A program made the translations under genes and the position numbers. The notes beneath the pieces were generated by a model. That model did not search any database and was not told the DNA's origin. It saw only the letters and a list, made by a program, of their open reading frames with translations. Shown here piece by piece: positions 25,542 through 35,229 of a stretch of DNA of 38,471 bases; the stretch's first letter is position 1, and the number at the start of each line of letters is the position of its first letter. This DNA is from Flavobacteriaceae bacterium (GTDB lineage: Bacteria > Bacteroidota > Bacteroidia > Flavobacteriales > Flavobacteriaceae). Location: positions 1-38,471 of the forward strand of contig JAGQYS010000041.1 of NCBI GenBank assembly GCA_020435965.1. Direction: 5' to 3'.

Positions 25542-26441
25542 ATGAATGCTGTAGAATTCACATATTTATTAAAGCATCCAGCTAATTTTAGTTCGGAGCA
25601 AATAAGTAATGTCAATTCTATTATTCATGAATTTCCATATTTTCAATCAGCTAGAGCAATGTATCTAAAAGGGTTGAAAGACAAAGGCAGTTTTAAATAC
25701 AACCAAGAGCTTAAAACCACTGCAGCTTATACAACTGATAGAAGCATTTTATTTGATTTTATTACGTCTGAATCATTTTTACAAAATGAAATTTCTGAGC
25801 AAATACATCAAAATTCTGAATATTTAAAAAGCATTGAAGTTACAGACATCGAAGATATTTCGGTTAACAAAAGCATCTATATAGACCATGCTTTGAAGCA
25901 ACATATTCGAGATACCGAAGCGACGCTTGACCCAAAATTATTTGAAGCCAAGAAAATCCCAACGCAAAGCATTGACGAAACTATAATTTCTATAGACACC
26001 TCTGCTCCAATTGAAAAAACAGCGGAAGAAAAGCTAGAACTTGGTAAACCTTTAGAATTTGATAAAAACGAATTACATTCATTTTCAGAATGGCTAAAAA
26101 TTACAAGTTTCAAACCTATAATTCGCGATCAAGAGCCTGCCGAAAAACATCCAACAATTACTCAACACTCTCTTGAAGAAAAACTAAATATTATTGATAA
26201 ATTCATTGAAGCTAAGCCAAAAATAACTCCTGTAAAGCAGGATGGCCAACCTATAAATCTGGCAAACACCAACAATATCAAGCCAGAATCGTTGATGACA
26301 GAGACTTTAGCACGAATTTACTTAGAGCAAAAACAATACGAAAAAGCAATTCAAGCTTATAAAATTTTAAGTTTGAAATATCCAGAAAAAAGTGGTTTCT
26401 TTGCAGACCAAATTCGAGCAATAAAAGAAATACAAGAATAA
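25542..26441 (+). CDS. conserved hypothetical protein with C-terminal TPR-like helices
   Basis: The 299-aa soluble protein has no signal peptide. Residues 1-75 are helical (EFTYLLKHPANFSSEQ, FPYFQSARAMYLKGL), followed by a low-complexity linker. The final 50 residues (ESLMTETLARIYLEQKQYEKAIQAYKILSLKYPEKSGFFADQI) form a clear tetratricopeptide-like helix pair. It may act as a cytoplasmic scaffold; function is unknown. It starts 4 bp after lptE and ends 11 bp before secG, so it belongs to the same operon. Confidence 0.8.
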   Translation: MNAVEFTYLLKHPANFSSEQISNVNSIIHEFPYFQSARAMYLKGLKDKGSFKYNQELKTTAAYTTDRSILFDFITSESFLQNEISEQIHQNSEYLKSIEVTDIEDISVNKSIYIDHALKQHIRDTEATLDPKLFEAKKIPTQSIDETIISIDTSAPIEKTAEEKLELGKPLEFDKNELHSFSEWLKITSFKPIIRDQEPAEKHPTITQHSLEEKLNIIDKFIEAKPKITPVKQDGQPINLANTNNIKPESLMTETLARIYLEQKQYEKAIQAYKILSLKYPEKSGFFADQIRAIKEIQE

Positions 26442-26452
26442 ATTATAACATA

Positions 26453-26821
26453 ATGAGTACGTTTTCAATTTTTTTAATTCTTATCGTTATCGTAGCCTTC
26501 TTACTTGTAGTAGTAGTGATGGTACAAAATCCTAAAGGTGGCGGATTAGCATCAACTTTTGGTGGTGGTGGTTCACAACAACTAGGTGGCGTAAAGAAAA
26601 CAACCGATTTTTTAGATAAAAGTACTTGGGCTTTAGCTACTTTACTTTTAGCTCTAATATTAATTTCTAATGTGGCAATTCCAGGAGCTGGAGGTGATGC
26701 AGAATCAAAAGCATTAGATGGCGAAGCAACTGAGCAAACCATTCCGTTAGAAAACAATACGACAACTACAAACGATGCTGCACCTGAAACTAATCCAGTT
26801 GCAAATGACACCAATCAATAA
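26453..26821 (+). CDS. secG: preprotein translocase subunit SecG
   Basis: This 122-aa inner-membrane protein has two transmembrane helices (about 3-24 and 56-74). They are separated by the conserved SecG loop VQNPKGGGLASTFGGGGSQQLGGVKKTTDFLDKSTW (given in part: QNPKGGGLA, FGGGGSQQ). A Glu/Thr/Asn-rich tail of about 40 residues follows, longer than in E. coli but usual in Bacteroidota. SecG assists SecYE in protein export. It is followed by an intrinsic terminator that separates it from groES. Confidence 0.93.
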   Translation: MSTFSIFLILIVIVAFLLVVVVMVQNPKGGGLASTFGGGGSQQLGGVKKTTDFLDKSTWALATLLLALILISNVAIPGAGGDAESKALDGEATEQTIPLENNTTTTNDAAPETNPVANDTNQ

Positions 26822-26840
26822 TGTTTGTAAAAAAGAATAA

Positions 26841-26870
26841 AAAATGCCAACCTAAATGTTGGCATTTTTT
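26841..26870 (+). terminator. rho-independent terminator after secG
   Basis: The 11-bp stem AAAATGCCAAC / GTTGGCATTTT with a 6-nt loop and T tail starts about 20 bp past the secG stop. It separates the regulator-lptE-secG run from groESL. Confidence 0.88.
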
Positions 26871-26914
26871 GTTTCAATTAGCTTCATAGTGAAATTTTGT
26901 CAGTTCTAAACTCA

Positions 26915-26930
26915 TGGCACATTTTTAGCA
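26915..26930 (+). promoter_or_regulatory. sigma-54 (-24/-12) promoter of groES-groEL
   Basis: TGGCACATTTTTAGCA keeps the invariant GG (26916-26917) and GC (26928-26929) at the exact sigma-54 spacing and matches the TGGCAC half perfectly. Transcription would begin near 26941, about 40 nt before the groES ATG. No housekeeping TAnnTTTG box is evident in this gap. Confidence 0.75.
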
Positions 26931-26946
26931 TAACGCTAAAGCGTTA
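26931..26946. promoter_or_regulatory. inverted repeat at the predicted groES start site
   Basis: The perfect 6-bp dyad TAACGC-TAAA-GCGTTA directly follows the -12 element and overlaps the predicted transcription start. It is not a CIRCE element. It may be an operator or a 5' stabilising hairpin. Confidence 0.5.
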
Positions 26947-26980
26947 ATCAAATTTAATAACCAAAAAAAGAAATATACAA

Positions 26981-27256
26981 ATGGGATTGAATATTAAACC
27001 ATTAGCAGACAGAGTTCTAATTGAACCAGCTGCAGCTGAAACCAAAACAGCATCAGGAATTATCATTCCAGATAATGCAAAAGAAAAACCTCAACAAGGT
27101 AAAGTTGTGGCAGTAGGTAAAGGCACTAAAGATGAACCAATGACAGTTAAAGTTGGCGACAAAGTGCTTTACGGAAAATACTCAGGAACTGAACTTAAAC
27201 TAGAAGGTAAAGATTATTTGATCATGCGAGAGAGCGATATCCTTGCAATTGTGTAA
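26981..27256 (+). CDS. groES: co-chaperonin GroES
   Basis: This 91-aa GroES caps the GroEL folding chamber as a heptamer. The family start ([38 protein letters not shown], given in part: [17 protein letters not shown]) contains the mobile loop (about 16-32) that contacts GroEL. The C-terminal [13 protein letters not shown] is typical. It is preceded by a sigma-54 promoter and followed 123 bp later by groEL. Confidence 0.97.
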   Translation: MGLNIKPLADRVLIEPAAAETKTASGIIIPDNAKEKPQQGKVVAVGKGTKDEPMTVKVGDKVLYGKYSGTELKLEGKDYLIMRESDILAIV

Positions 27257-27269
27257 AGCCCTCCTTAAT

Positions 27270-27284
27270 CCTCCCAAAGGGAGG
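27270..27284. repeat. CCTCCC-AAA-GGGAGG hairpin between groES and groEL
   Basis: A perfect 6-bp GC-rich inverted repeat lies 13 bp past the groES stop. It is not followed by a T tract, so it is more likely an RNA processing or stabilising hairpin, or an intergenic repeat, than a full terminator. Confidence 0.6.
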
Positions 27285-27339
27285 AAAACAAATCTCAAGT
27301 TAAGGATTTCCATTTCAAAGTTGCCTTACTTGAAAAAAT

Positions 27340-29011
<1,672 letters not shown>

Positions 29012-29034
29012 AGTCAAGTAACCTTGGATAAATT

Positions 29035-29067
29035 AAAAACGCTTCAATTAAAATTGAGGCGTTTTTT
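29035..29067 (+). terminator. rho-independent terminator after groEL
   Basis: The stem AAACGCTTCAATT / AATTGAGGCGTTT, with one G-T pair, is followed by seven T. It starts about 25 bp after the groEL stop. Confidence 0.88.
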
Positions 29068-29106
29068 TATGTAATAACTCTAGTAAAAAGTGATTTAAAC
29101 TGAGTT

Positions 29107-30402
29107 TTATTGTTCTCTAAAATGATATCTAATAGAAGATTTAAATTTTGTGAAATGGATGTACTTTCTGTTTTCCATCCACAATACCACTTCATCCTGA
29201 TTAACTTTTAAGCCTCTAGGAACGAAAGGTCGAACATTATCATATTTTGAATTTTTTGTAATCGCTTCTTTTTTCCAAGTTTCTCCTAAATCTTCTGTTT
29301 CCCATCTTTCAATTTCAAAAACACCATTTACTTTTCTGGATAAATAAATAATATTTGGGTTGTTTGGATGAAGAGTCATATTTCCAAAGTAATAAGGCTC
29401 ACTCTCTTTTTTGTTTTTCTTTGTTTTAGGAAACCATTCACCTGAATCACAAATTTTATTAATAACCCATTTATTATTTATAAACCTAGCATACCAATAT
29501 TCATGGTTTAATTGACTTGGGCTTTTAGTGAATAAAACAACAGGATCTGAGTTTTTATCTTGTCCAATGTCTGCTATCCAAGCACGACCACTTGATTCTT
29601 TTGGAGCATAAATTAGTGAGGCTTGTTGTGGTTTAAATGGAATATTATCCATTTCACTTATAACTTCTCCGTTAGCTTTAAAAAATTTATCATTTTCGAA
29701 ATAAGTATAATAAACTCCATTTAACGGTTCAACTTTAGGATGACCATCAGTAAAGACTATGTGTATTTTAGAATTTCCATCTGAATAATATTTAACATAT
29801 GGTCTGTTTTTTTTATTGAAAGGTCTTTTGGTAGTAAATACTTTAGCTTTTGACCATTCCAAACCACCATCATCAGACCACATTAAATTGGGCTTAAAAC
29901 CTGTCCATCTACCAAAACAATATATTCGGTTGTTTTCACTTTCTAGTCTGATTGGATTGACATAAGTAACTGTTCGTTTTGGAAATTTTCTATACTCCTC
30001 TCTACTTATTGGGTTAATTCGTTTTGCTTTACTAAATTCGAAAGATTTTGAAAAATCATCTAAAGTATTAGCAAACAACTCTCTTTTATTATGCTGAGTA
30101 TACATTGCAACCACCTTTTTATGATCAACTAATAAAAAAGAAGGATTATTATGATCGTCTTTTTCAAGTTTATGATATAGTACATTAGTCTCAACCGTAC
30201 CTGTTGACAAATTTAGCCTTCCAGCTTCAATTGTACCATTAGTTTTTACCCAACCTGTTATAATGTAATCTTCTATTATTATAGCTCTAGGATCTGAAAA
30301 CCAGCACCAAGCTCCATTTTTTGTAATGTAACCAGAATTTGATTGTCCCAATAATTTAAAGCTACTAACACTTAACACAACAATTAAAAACAATAACCTC
30401 AC
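29107..30402 (-). CDS. secreted BNR-repeat-containing beta-propeller protein
   Basis: The 431-aa protein has a signal peptide (about residues 1-19, SFKLLGQS) and then a propeller-like fold. Its motifs are NGAWCWFSDPRA, DDHNNPSFLLVD, Asp-box-like WSDDGGLEWSKA and WETEDLGETWKK. They match the BNR_4-type family of Bacteroidota, often found near polysaccharide-degradation genes and related in fold to some polysaccharide lyases and sialidases. No SusC/SusD pair or glycosidase is nearby, so its substrate is unknown. The start is GTG, preceded directly by an in-frame TGA. It runs convergently towards groEL. Confidence 0.85.
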   Translation of the reverse strand: MRLLFLIVVLSVSSFKLLGQSNSGYITKNGAWCWFSDPRAIIIEDYIITGWVKTNGTIEAGRLNLSTGTVETNVLYHKLEKDDHNNPSFLLVDHKKVVAMYTQHNKRELFANTLDDFSKSFEFSKAKRINPISREEYRKFPKRTVTYVNPIRLESENNRIYCFGRWTGFKPNLMWSDDGGLEWSKAKVFTTKRPFNKKNRPYVKYYSDGNSKIHIVFTDGHPKVEPLNGVYYTYFENDKFFKANGEVISEMDNIPFKPQQASLIYAPKESSGRAWIADIGQDKNSDPVVLFTKSPSQLNHEYWYARFINNKWVINKICDSGEWFPKTKKNKKESEPYYFGNMTLHPNNPNIIYLSRKVNGVFEIERWETEDLGETWKKEAITKNSKYDNVRPFVPRGLKVNQDEVVLWMENRKYIHFTKFKSSIRYHFREQ

Positions 30403-30558
30403 TCAGTTAAGTAAATTAAAAATTAAAAGCTATAAATATAAGTATTTTCCTATATGTTAACTTCTTAGCAAAAAGAATTATACTCTTTTAACACAAATTG
30501 TGATTAGTGTTTTTTGTTTCCTTTAAATTCATAACTTTAAAGAAACCTATTCTAACAG

Positions 30559-31209
30559 ATGAAAAAATTAAATTGGCATTATACCTTTGGAGAAATTCTT
30601 ATTGTCATCATTGGTATCACTATTGCTTTTAGCATGAATAAATGTGCTGACAACTCAAAAAATAAAGCTCAAAAAAATCAATACTTAACAAGCATAAAAA
30701 TTGACATTGAAGCAGATAGATTAATATTGGAAGAAAACATAAAAGCTATTGAAGAAAAAATTAAAATCGCTTCAGAAATACTACCAAAATTAAACACAAA
30801 TGCACCAGACAGAATGAGCATTGTTGGTAAAGTTTTTAATATTGTGGCATTAAATAATTTCACACCAAACGACAATACCTATCAAGCCTTAATTAACTCT
30901 GGTGATTTTAAATTAATTGATGACTTTAATGTTAAGACTGCAATTGAAAAGCATTATTCCGTTTATGAAACTATTAAAAAGGACTATTTACGCTTAGAGA
31001 ACATTCAAAAAGAATATGTTGGAGATTATTTTATTCACAACGTTGATTATGATGATTTCAATAAAGGAGAATTTGGTTTTAAAGATGAAAAACTTTTAAA
31101 GAATATTATTTTAAGTATGCGTGGTGCATTTGATTTAAAACTAAAGGCCTCTCAAAAAGGATTGGCAAGTTGTGATTCTTTAATTACAACTATTCAAAAA
31201 GCTCTTTAA
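30559..31209 (+). CDS. DUF6090 family membrane-anchored protein
   Basis: The 216-aa protein has a conserved short start (WHYTFGEILIVIIGITIAFSMN) forming one N-terminal transmembrane helix (about 10-27). A helical extracytoplasmic domain with coiled-coil character follows (about 30-75), then a second helical block. This is the DUF6090 pattern, common in marine Flavobacteriia and functionally uncharacterised. It is divergent from the BNR gene and ends at a shared hairpin terminator. Confidence 0.85.
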   Translation: MKKLNWHYTFGEILIVIIGITIAFSMNKCADNSKNKAQKNQYLTSIKIDIEADRLILEENIKAIEEKIKIASEILPKLNTNAPDRMSIVGKVFNIVALNNFTPNDNTYQALINSGDFKLIDDFNVKTAIEKHYSVYETIKKDYLRLENIQKEYVGDYFIHNVDYDDFNKGEFGFKDEKLLKNIILSMRGAFDLKLKASQKGLASCDSLITTIQKAL

Positions 31210-31243
31210 CTTTTGAGCATTAATTTTCTAGCTCAAGCACAAA

Positions 31244-31270
31244 AAAACCGAAGCTTATGGCTTCGGTTTT
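31244..31270. terminator. bidirectional terminator
   Basis: The 11-bp stem AAAACCGAAGC / GCTTCGGTTTT has a 5-nt loop and A/T tracts on both sides. It lies between the convergent DUF6090 gene and the metal cluster. Confidence 0.88.
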
Positions 31271-31280
31271 AAATAACTTA

Positions 31281-31604
31281 TTAATTGTGATTTCCATCTT
31301 CATCATGGTCTTCATCATGGTCTTCATGCGTTGTACCATCATTATGAGTGTGCTCACCCTCTTTTTCAATCTTTTTTAAATCCATTGCGCAAACTGGACA
31401 CGCTCCAGGACTATCGTAAGTTTTACCTTCTTCACAATCCATAGGACATTGATATTCTACAGCCATTGCCATATCTGCTTGATTGGCAGCATTTTCTTGG
31501 CTCATTTCGGTTTCTGCACTTGCATCTGTTTCTTTAGCTGTCTCTTTACAAGAAACAATGGCTAATGAAAAACAAACGCATAGCATTAAAATTAGTTTAT
31601 TCAT
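31281..31604 (-). CDS. heavy-metal-binding-domain (HMBD) lipoprotein
   Basis: The 107-aa lipoprotein (Cys19, IVSCKE) carries a heavy-metal-binding domain at residues 50-76: YQCPMDCEEG ... GACPVCAMDL, with Cys53, Cys57, Cys69, Cys72 and Met55/Met74. A C-terminal tail is rich in His, Asp and Glu (about 85-107). This domain type occurs in copper and zinc efflux or chaperone proteins. It is the last gene of the metal cluster and probably binds metal at the cell envelope. Confidence 0.85.
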   Translation of the reverse strand: MNKLILMLCVCFSLAIVSCKETAKETDASAETEMSQENAANQADMAMAVEYQCPMDCEEGKTYDSPGACPVCAMDLKKIEKEGEHTHNDGTTHEDHDEDHDEDGNHN

Positions 31605-31628
31605 AATTATTTAAATTTTGTTTGGTGT

Positions 31629-31982
31629 TTAATTTTCGTGGTCTTTTACTACTTGTTCGTCTCTGTATTTGCAGCATGGATCCAAACTATTGTAAGCTTC
31701 ATCTTTTGCTTTAATGTCTTTTACATCGTGACCTACTGCTAAAATACTTTCCTTGATTTTATCCAAACTGGTTTTACGCTCGTCAAAAACCAGGCTCAAC
31801 TCGTGTGTTTTTACATCCCAATTGGCAATCTTAACACCTTTTGTTTTAATAGATGCTTTTTCAATTCTTGTTTTGCACATCAAGCAAACGCCATCTACTT
31901 CAAGAGTTGCTTTTGCGTTTTTGTTTTGTGCAAATGATGCTGTTCCTATTAGCATCAATCCTAATACAATTAATTTTTTCAT
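31629..31982 (-). CDS. secreted heavy-metal-associated (HMA) domain protein
   Basis: The 117-aa protein has a signal peptide (ending SFAQ, residue 19) and one ferredoxin-like HMA domain. Its metal-site loop has Cys33 and Cys36 (GVCLMC), a CxxC as in copper chaperones. A Cys-Cys pair at 103-104 (DPCCKYRD) lies in the C-terminal tail. An HMA domain with a signal peptide acts in the periplasm, so it probably carries copper or a similar ion between the neighbouring receptor and lipoprotein. It begins 1 bp before the receptor gene's stop region and is part of the same operon. Confidence 0.85.
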   Translation of the reverse strand: MKKLIVLGLMLIGTASFAQNKNAKATLEVDGVCLMCKTRIEKASIKTKGVKIANWDVKTHELSLVFDERKTSLDKIKESILAVGHDVKDIKAKDEAYNSLDPCCKYRDEQVVKDHEN

Positions 31983-31983
31983 G

Positions 31984-34221
31984 TTATTTTATTTTAAATC
32001 GTAATCCTGCGTAATACATACTTCCAAAAATTGGACCATAGACAAAGGTTGTATCAAAATTTGAGCCAAACGGATTGTCTGCACTTACTATTGGATTATC
32101 TTGTTTTACATTGGTAATGTTTTCACCGCCTAAATATACTTCAAATTTATTAGAAAATACTTTTGTTATTTGTGCATTTAATGTTGATAGTGTTGGTGTG
32201 TAGTCTGGCAATTGAAATTGAACTGGACTTGACGCTGTTGATGAAAAACGTTGTTCGCCAAGCCAATTAAATGTAGTATCAAATTTCCATTGCGACCCAT
32301 TTTCTTTTAGTGCTGTTTCATAAGATGCATTGGCAAAAATACGATGCTTTGGTGTTAATGGTTTTTCTAACTTACCAGAATTATATTGTGTTTTTACGTC
32401 ATAGAATTTATATGCCGACTTAAAATTAAAGTGTTCAAATACATTGTAGCTAAACTCAACTTGAAAGCTGTTGGCATAACTACTTCCATCAAGGTTGTAA
32501 AAATTTACTTCCTGCGGATTCTCTAAATCTACTACAATTTGATTTTCAAAATCTGTTCTGTAATAATCCAAAGTAACATCAGCTTTTCTTCCAAATAAAT
32601 TAAACCCTTGCAAGAATGAAACTCCATAATTCCAAGCAATTTCAGGGTCTAACCCATAAATATTACCTCCTGAATCTAAGATATTAAATGTTCTTGATGA
32701 GGCAAATAAGTTCTGATTTTCGGCAAAAATATTGGCACTTCTAATGCCTCTTCCAAACGAACCTCTTAAGGCCGATTTTTCCCAAGGTGTGTAACGCACA
32801 TGAAGTCTTGGTGTGATAAACTCTCCTAATAAATTGTGAGTATCAAACCTTATTCCTGCTGTTAGGTTTAAGTTCTCAATATTATCAAAATTATATTCAA
32901 CAAAGGCTCCAAAAGAACGCTCAGAACGTTCAAAGTCTGTACCAATAACATACTCATCATAGTGGTCATAAGTGAAAGATAAACCTGTTTTAATCTTATG
33001 TCTTGAATCACTAATAATGGAGTTATAAATCACATTTGAATACACACTATTGTGCTTGATATTAAATTCATTCAATCCGAAATAAGATTGTTGGTCGTGG
33101 TTGCTAAATGCAAATTGCACGCCTAAGCTTTGCCAAGGGATTTCAGGATTTACGTAACCCATTTTACCAGAGATTTCAAACCTTTGGGTATCTATCTCAC
33201 TTCCCCAAGCATTGGTTGTTAACTTATCTGTGTCTGGATTAAAATCAACTTGACCTGTTTGTTTTTCATCGTTTAAGTATCTCACATTTAAAAAACTAAC
33301 GAAGCCGTTTTCGGTATCTGTATATTGCCAACGATTCATCACATTAATTTGTTTTTGCAATGGCATATCTAAAAAGGAATCGTCATTATTATCAAATTTC
33401 TTGTCTCTTAAATTGCCATGTAAATACAATCCTGTACTCCATTTATCGTCTAATTTTGTATTTAAATGCGTATTCAATTCCAATCTTCCATTGGCTGCAG
33501 CATAAGCGTTTACAAACAATCTATCGTCTGTTGTTGGTTTTTGTAATTCTGCATTGATTTGTCCAGCAATACTTTCATAACCATTAACAACACTTCCAGC
33601 ACCTTTAGTAATTTGAATGCTTTCAACCCAAGTTCCTGGAATAAAGCTCAAGCCATAGGCTTGCGATGCACCACGAATAGATGGAATGTTTTCAGTTGCA
33701 ATTAATATGTAAGGACTTGTTAATCCCAACATTTTTATTTGACGTGTTCCTGAAACAGCATCAGCAAAGTTAACATCTATTGAAGGGTTGGTTTCAAAGC
33801 TTTCAGATAAGTTACAGCAAGCCGCTTTGAGTAATTCCTCGCTACTTACGTTAATAATGTTCTGCGATTCCAAATATGATGTTGCTGTAGGCTTTTTTCT
33901 TCCTTTTAAAACGACTTCATCAAGGTTTGACACAGGTTTTAACCAATGTTGCACCATTTTTGGTTCGGCTACATCTATGGTATCAGTTGTGAAACCAACA
34001 TAGCTAATCACTAATTTTTTATAGTCTTTTTTATATGGAATTGTGAACATTCCATCAATATCTGTTGAAGCTCCAACAGTTGTATTAAGCCAATACACAT
34101 TTGCTCCAGGCAAAGGTATCTGTTCGTTGTTTTCGTTTGCTTCCATTATCTTGCCTTTCAGTTCGCTTTGCGAAAACATTAAGGTTGGCATTAAAAGCAG
34201 TATGTATAATATATGTTTCAA
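31984..34221 (-). CDS. TonB-dependent receptor, probably metal-related
   Basis: The 745-aa outer-membrane receptor has a signal peptide (about 1-17) and a carboxypeptidase-regulatory-like domain (about 20-95, LPGANVYWLNTTVGASTDIDGMF). A plug (about 105-225) and a 22-strand barrel ending in FKIK follow. The plug has a Cys-Cys pair at 135-136 (LLKAACCNLSESFET), typical of a receptor subgroup found beside HMA proteins. It probably takes up or senses a copper-type ion or chelate. The start is TTG; the first ATG (codon 11) would destroy the signal peptide. A palindrome-rich leader precedes it. Confidence 0.9.
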   Translation of the reverse strand: MKHILYILLLMPTLMFSQSELKGKIMEANENNEQIPLPGANVYWLNTTVGASTDIDGMFTIPYKKDYKKLVISYVGFTTDTIDVAEPKMVQHWLKPVSNLDEVVLKGRKKPTATSYLESQNIINVSSEELLKAACCNLSESFETNPSIDVNFADAVSGTRQIKMLGLTSPYILIATENIPSIRGASQAYGLSFIPGTWVESIQITKGAGSVVNGYESIAGQINAELQKPTTDDRLFVNAYAAANGRLELNTHLNTKLDDKWSTGLYLHGNLRDKKFDNNDDSFLDMPLQKQINVMNRWQYTDTENGFVSFLNVRYLNDEKQTGQVDFNPDTDKLTTNAWGSEIDTQRFEISGKMGYVNPEIPWQSLGVQFAFSNHDQQSYFGLNEFNIKHNSVYSNVIYNSIISDSRHKIKTGLSFTYDHYDEYVIGTDFERSERSFGAFVEYNFDNIENLNLTAGIRFDTHNLLGEFITPRLHVRYTPWEKSALRGSFGRGIRSANIFAENQNLFASSRTFNILDSGGNIYGLDPEIAWNYGVSFLQGFNLFGRKADVTLDYYRTDFENQIVVDLENPQEVNFYNLDGSSYANSFQVEFSYNVFEHFNFKSAYKFYDVKTQYNSGKLEKPLTPKHRIFANASYETALKENGSQWKFDTTFNWLGEQRFSSTASSPVQFQLPDYTPTLSTLNAQITKVFSNKFEVYLGGENITNVKQDNPIVSADNPFGSNFDTTFVYGPIFGSMYYAGLRFKIK

Positions 34222-34249
34222 AGTATGTATTTTTAAATAGTTATGATTT

Positions 34250-34309
34250 GAGTAATTGACATTACTCGAAGTAATGCGTAAGGTATTACCTTAAACCAAT
34301 TTAAGGTAA
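34250..34309. promoter_or_regulatory. palindromic array upstream of the TonB receptor gene
   Basis: Two families of complementary 6-8-bp arms alternate. AGTAAT (34251-34256), ATTACT (34261-34266) and AGTAAT (34270-34275) form the first. TAAGGTA (34279-34285), TACCTTA (34287-34293) and TAAGGTAA (34302-34309) form the second. Each middle arm can pair with either neighbour. The longest perfect dyad is TTACCTTAAA-CCAA-TTTAAGGTAA. There is no T tract, so this is not a simple terminator. Confidence 0.6.
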
Positions 34310-34329
34310 CGTACTAGATAAAAAAACAA

Positions 34330-34743
34330 TCAGATTAAAAACACTTGGTCAAGTACTTGTATGTCTGTGACCAAGATTGGTGGAGAATAATTTTTGTGAG
34401 GAATTACCAACTGTGGCAACCCTTCAAAAAGATTTAAATAAGAATACGTAAATGTTGCAACAAACAGCTGTTGGATAACATCTAAATCATCAATTGTTTT
34501 AACAATCAATTCATCCTGACCTTTAACAACATCTATTTTATCTTTGCAACAAGATTCTTTTGTGATTTTATCAAGCTCCATTTCTGAAACTTCCATTTTA
34601 CATTTATCAGCCTCAGCAAACACTGAAACATCAATAAGTGTATCGCCACAAAAGTGTTTTTCAATAGTAAAAGATACTGTTGAACACAACACAATGAGTG
34701 CTAGACTTACTGAAAATATTTTATGCAAAATCTGTTTTATCAC
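34330..34743 (-). CDS. HYC_CC_PP family protein (metal-linked, secreted)
   Basis: The 137-aa protein has a hydrophobic N-terminus (about 8-24). It carries the three elements that name this flavobacterial family: an H-aromatic-C motif (His30-Phe31-Cys32), a Cys-Cys pair (65-66, ESCCKDK) and Pro-Pro near the C-terminus (121-122). The function is undetermined, but it regularly accompanies TonB receptors and HMA proteins. The start is GTG. A perfect TATCTTTG -7 box ends only 4 nt before it, so the transcript may be leaderless. First gene of the metal cluster. Confidence 0.85.
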   Translation of the reverse strand: MIKQILHKIFSVSLALIVLCSTVSFTIEKHFCGDTLIDVSVFAEADKCKMEVSEMELDKITKESCCKDKIDVVKGQDELIVKTIDDLDVIQQLFVATFTYSYLNLFEGLPQLVIPHKNYSPPILVTDIQVLDQVFLI

Positions 34744-34747
34744 GATG

Positions 34748-34755
34748 CAAAGATA
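34748..34755 (-). promoter_or_regulatory. -7 promoter box of the metal cluster
   Basis: The minus strand reads TATCTTTG, an exact TAnnTTTG match, immediately upstream of the HYC_CC_PP gene. No TTG -33 is seen at normal spacing. This is common for regulated promoters but lowers certainty. Confidence 0.6.
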
Positions 34756-34800
34756 TGAAAACTTAAAATAAACCTCGATTTTTTTTATAAACTATTAACA

Positions 34801-35229
34801 TTAGCGCCTTATTTTACTGTAATAAAAGGCAGGAAGCAAAACCACTAAAATTAAGGGTTGAATTAAAAACCTTCTGATATTAAAAAACAAATAATAATCT
34901 TCTTGTCTTGGGTTAATAACAAAGTATAAAAAAGCAGCTAACAAAAAGATATAAGCAACAATATAAATTAAACCAGCAAATTTAATAACGCTTTTATCTC
35001 TAAAAATCAAGTATAGAATTCCGAGTGAAATAGCTGAATTTAACACAAATCTCAAAGTGGTAAACAGTACAAGTTTAAAGGTTTCTCGTCTTGGTGAATC
35101 GATATACAGATAATCATTTTCAAAAAACAATAAGTAAGGATCGTAAAACAAAACATCTTCAAAAAACCGAATGAGGACTAATAGTCCAAACAGTATGATT
35201 AGTGCTATGTATCGAACCGTTTTACTCAT
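34801..35229 (-). CDS. exosortase F system-associated membrane protein
   Basis: The 142-aa protein has four to five predicted transmembrane helices and the sequence of the protein always found beside XrtF: VLIRFFEDVLFYDPYLLFFENDY, then YFVINPRQEDYYLFFNIRRFLIQPL. Its ATG at 35229 overlaps the xrtF stop (ATGAGTAA), so translation is coupled. An in-frame ATG at 35250 would overlap more and is less likely. It presumably assists XrtF in the inner membrane; its exact role is unknown. Confidence 0.88.
   Translation of the reverse strand: MSKTVRYIALIILFGLLVLIRFFEDVLFYDPYLLFFENDYLYIDSPRRETFKLVLFTTLRFVLNSAISLGILYLIFRDKSVIKFAGLIYIVAYIFLLAAFLYFVINPRQEDYYLFFNIRRFLIQPLILVVLLPAFYYSKIRR

Noticed and set aside
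26443-26814. A long open frame antisense to secG (123 codons)
   Set aside because: It mirrors the Gly/Val-rich frame of secG, which has clear family motifs; the antisense product is low-complexity and has no recognisable features.
26931-26946. Dyad upstream of groES as a CIRCE/HrcA operator
   Set aside because: CIRCE is TTAGCACTC-N9-GAGTGCTAA; this 6-bp dyad with a 4-nt spacer does not match.
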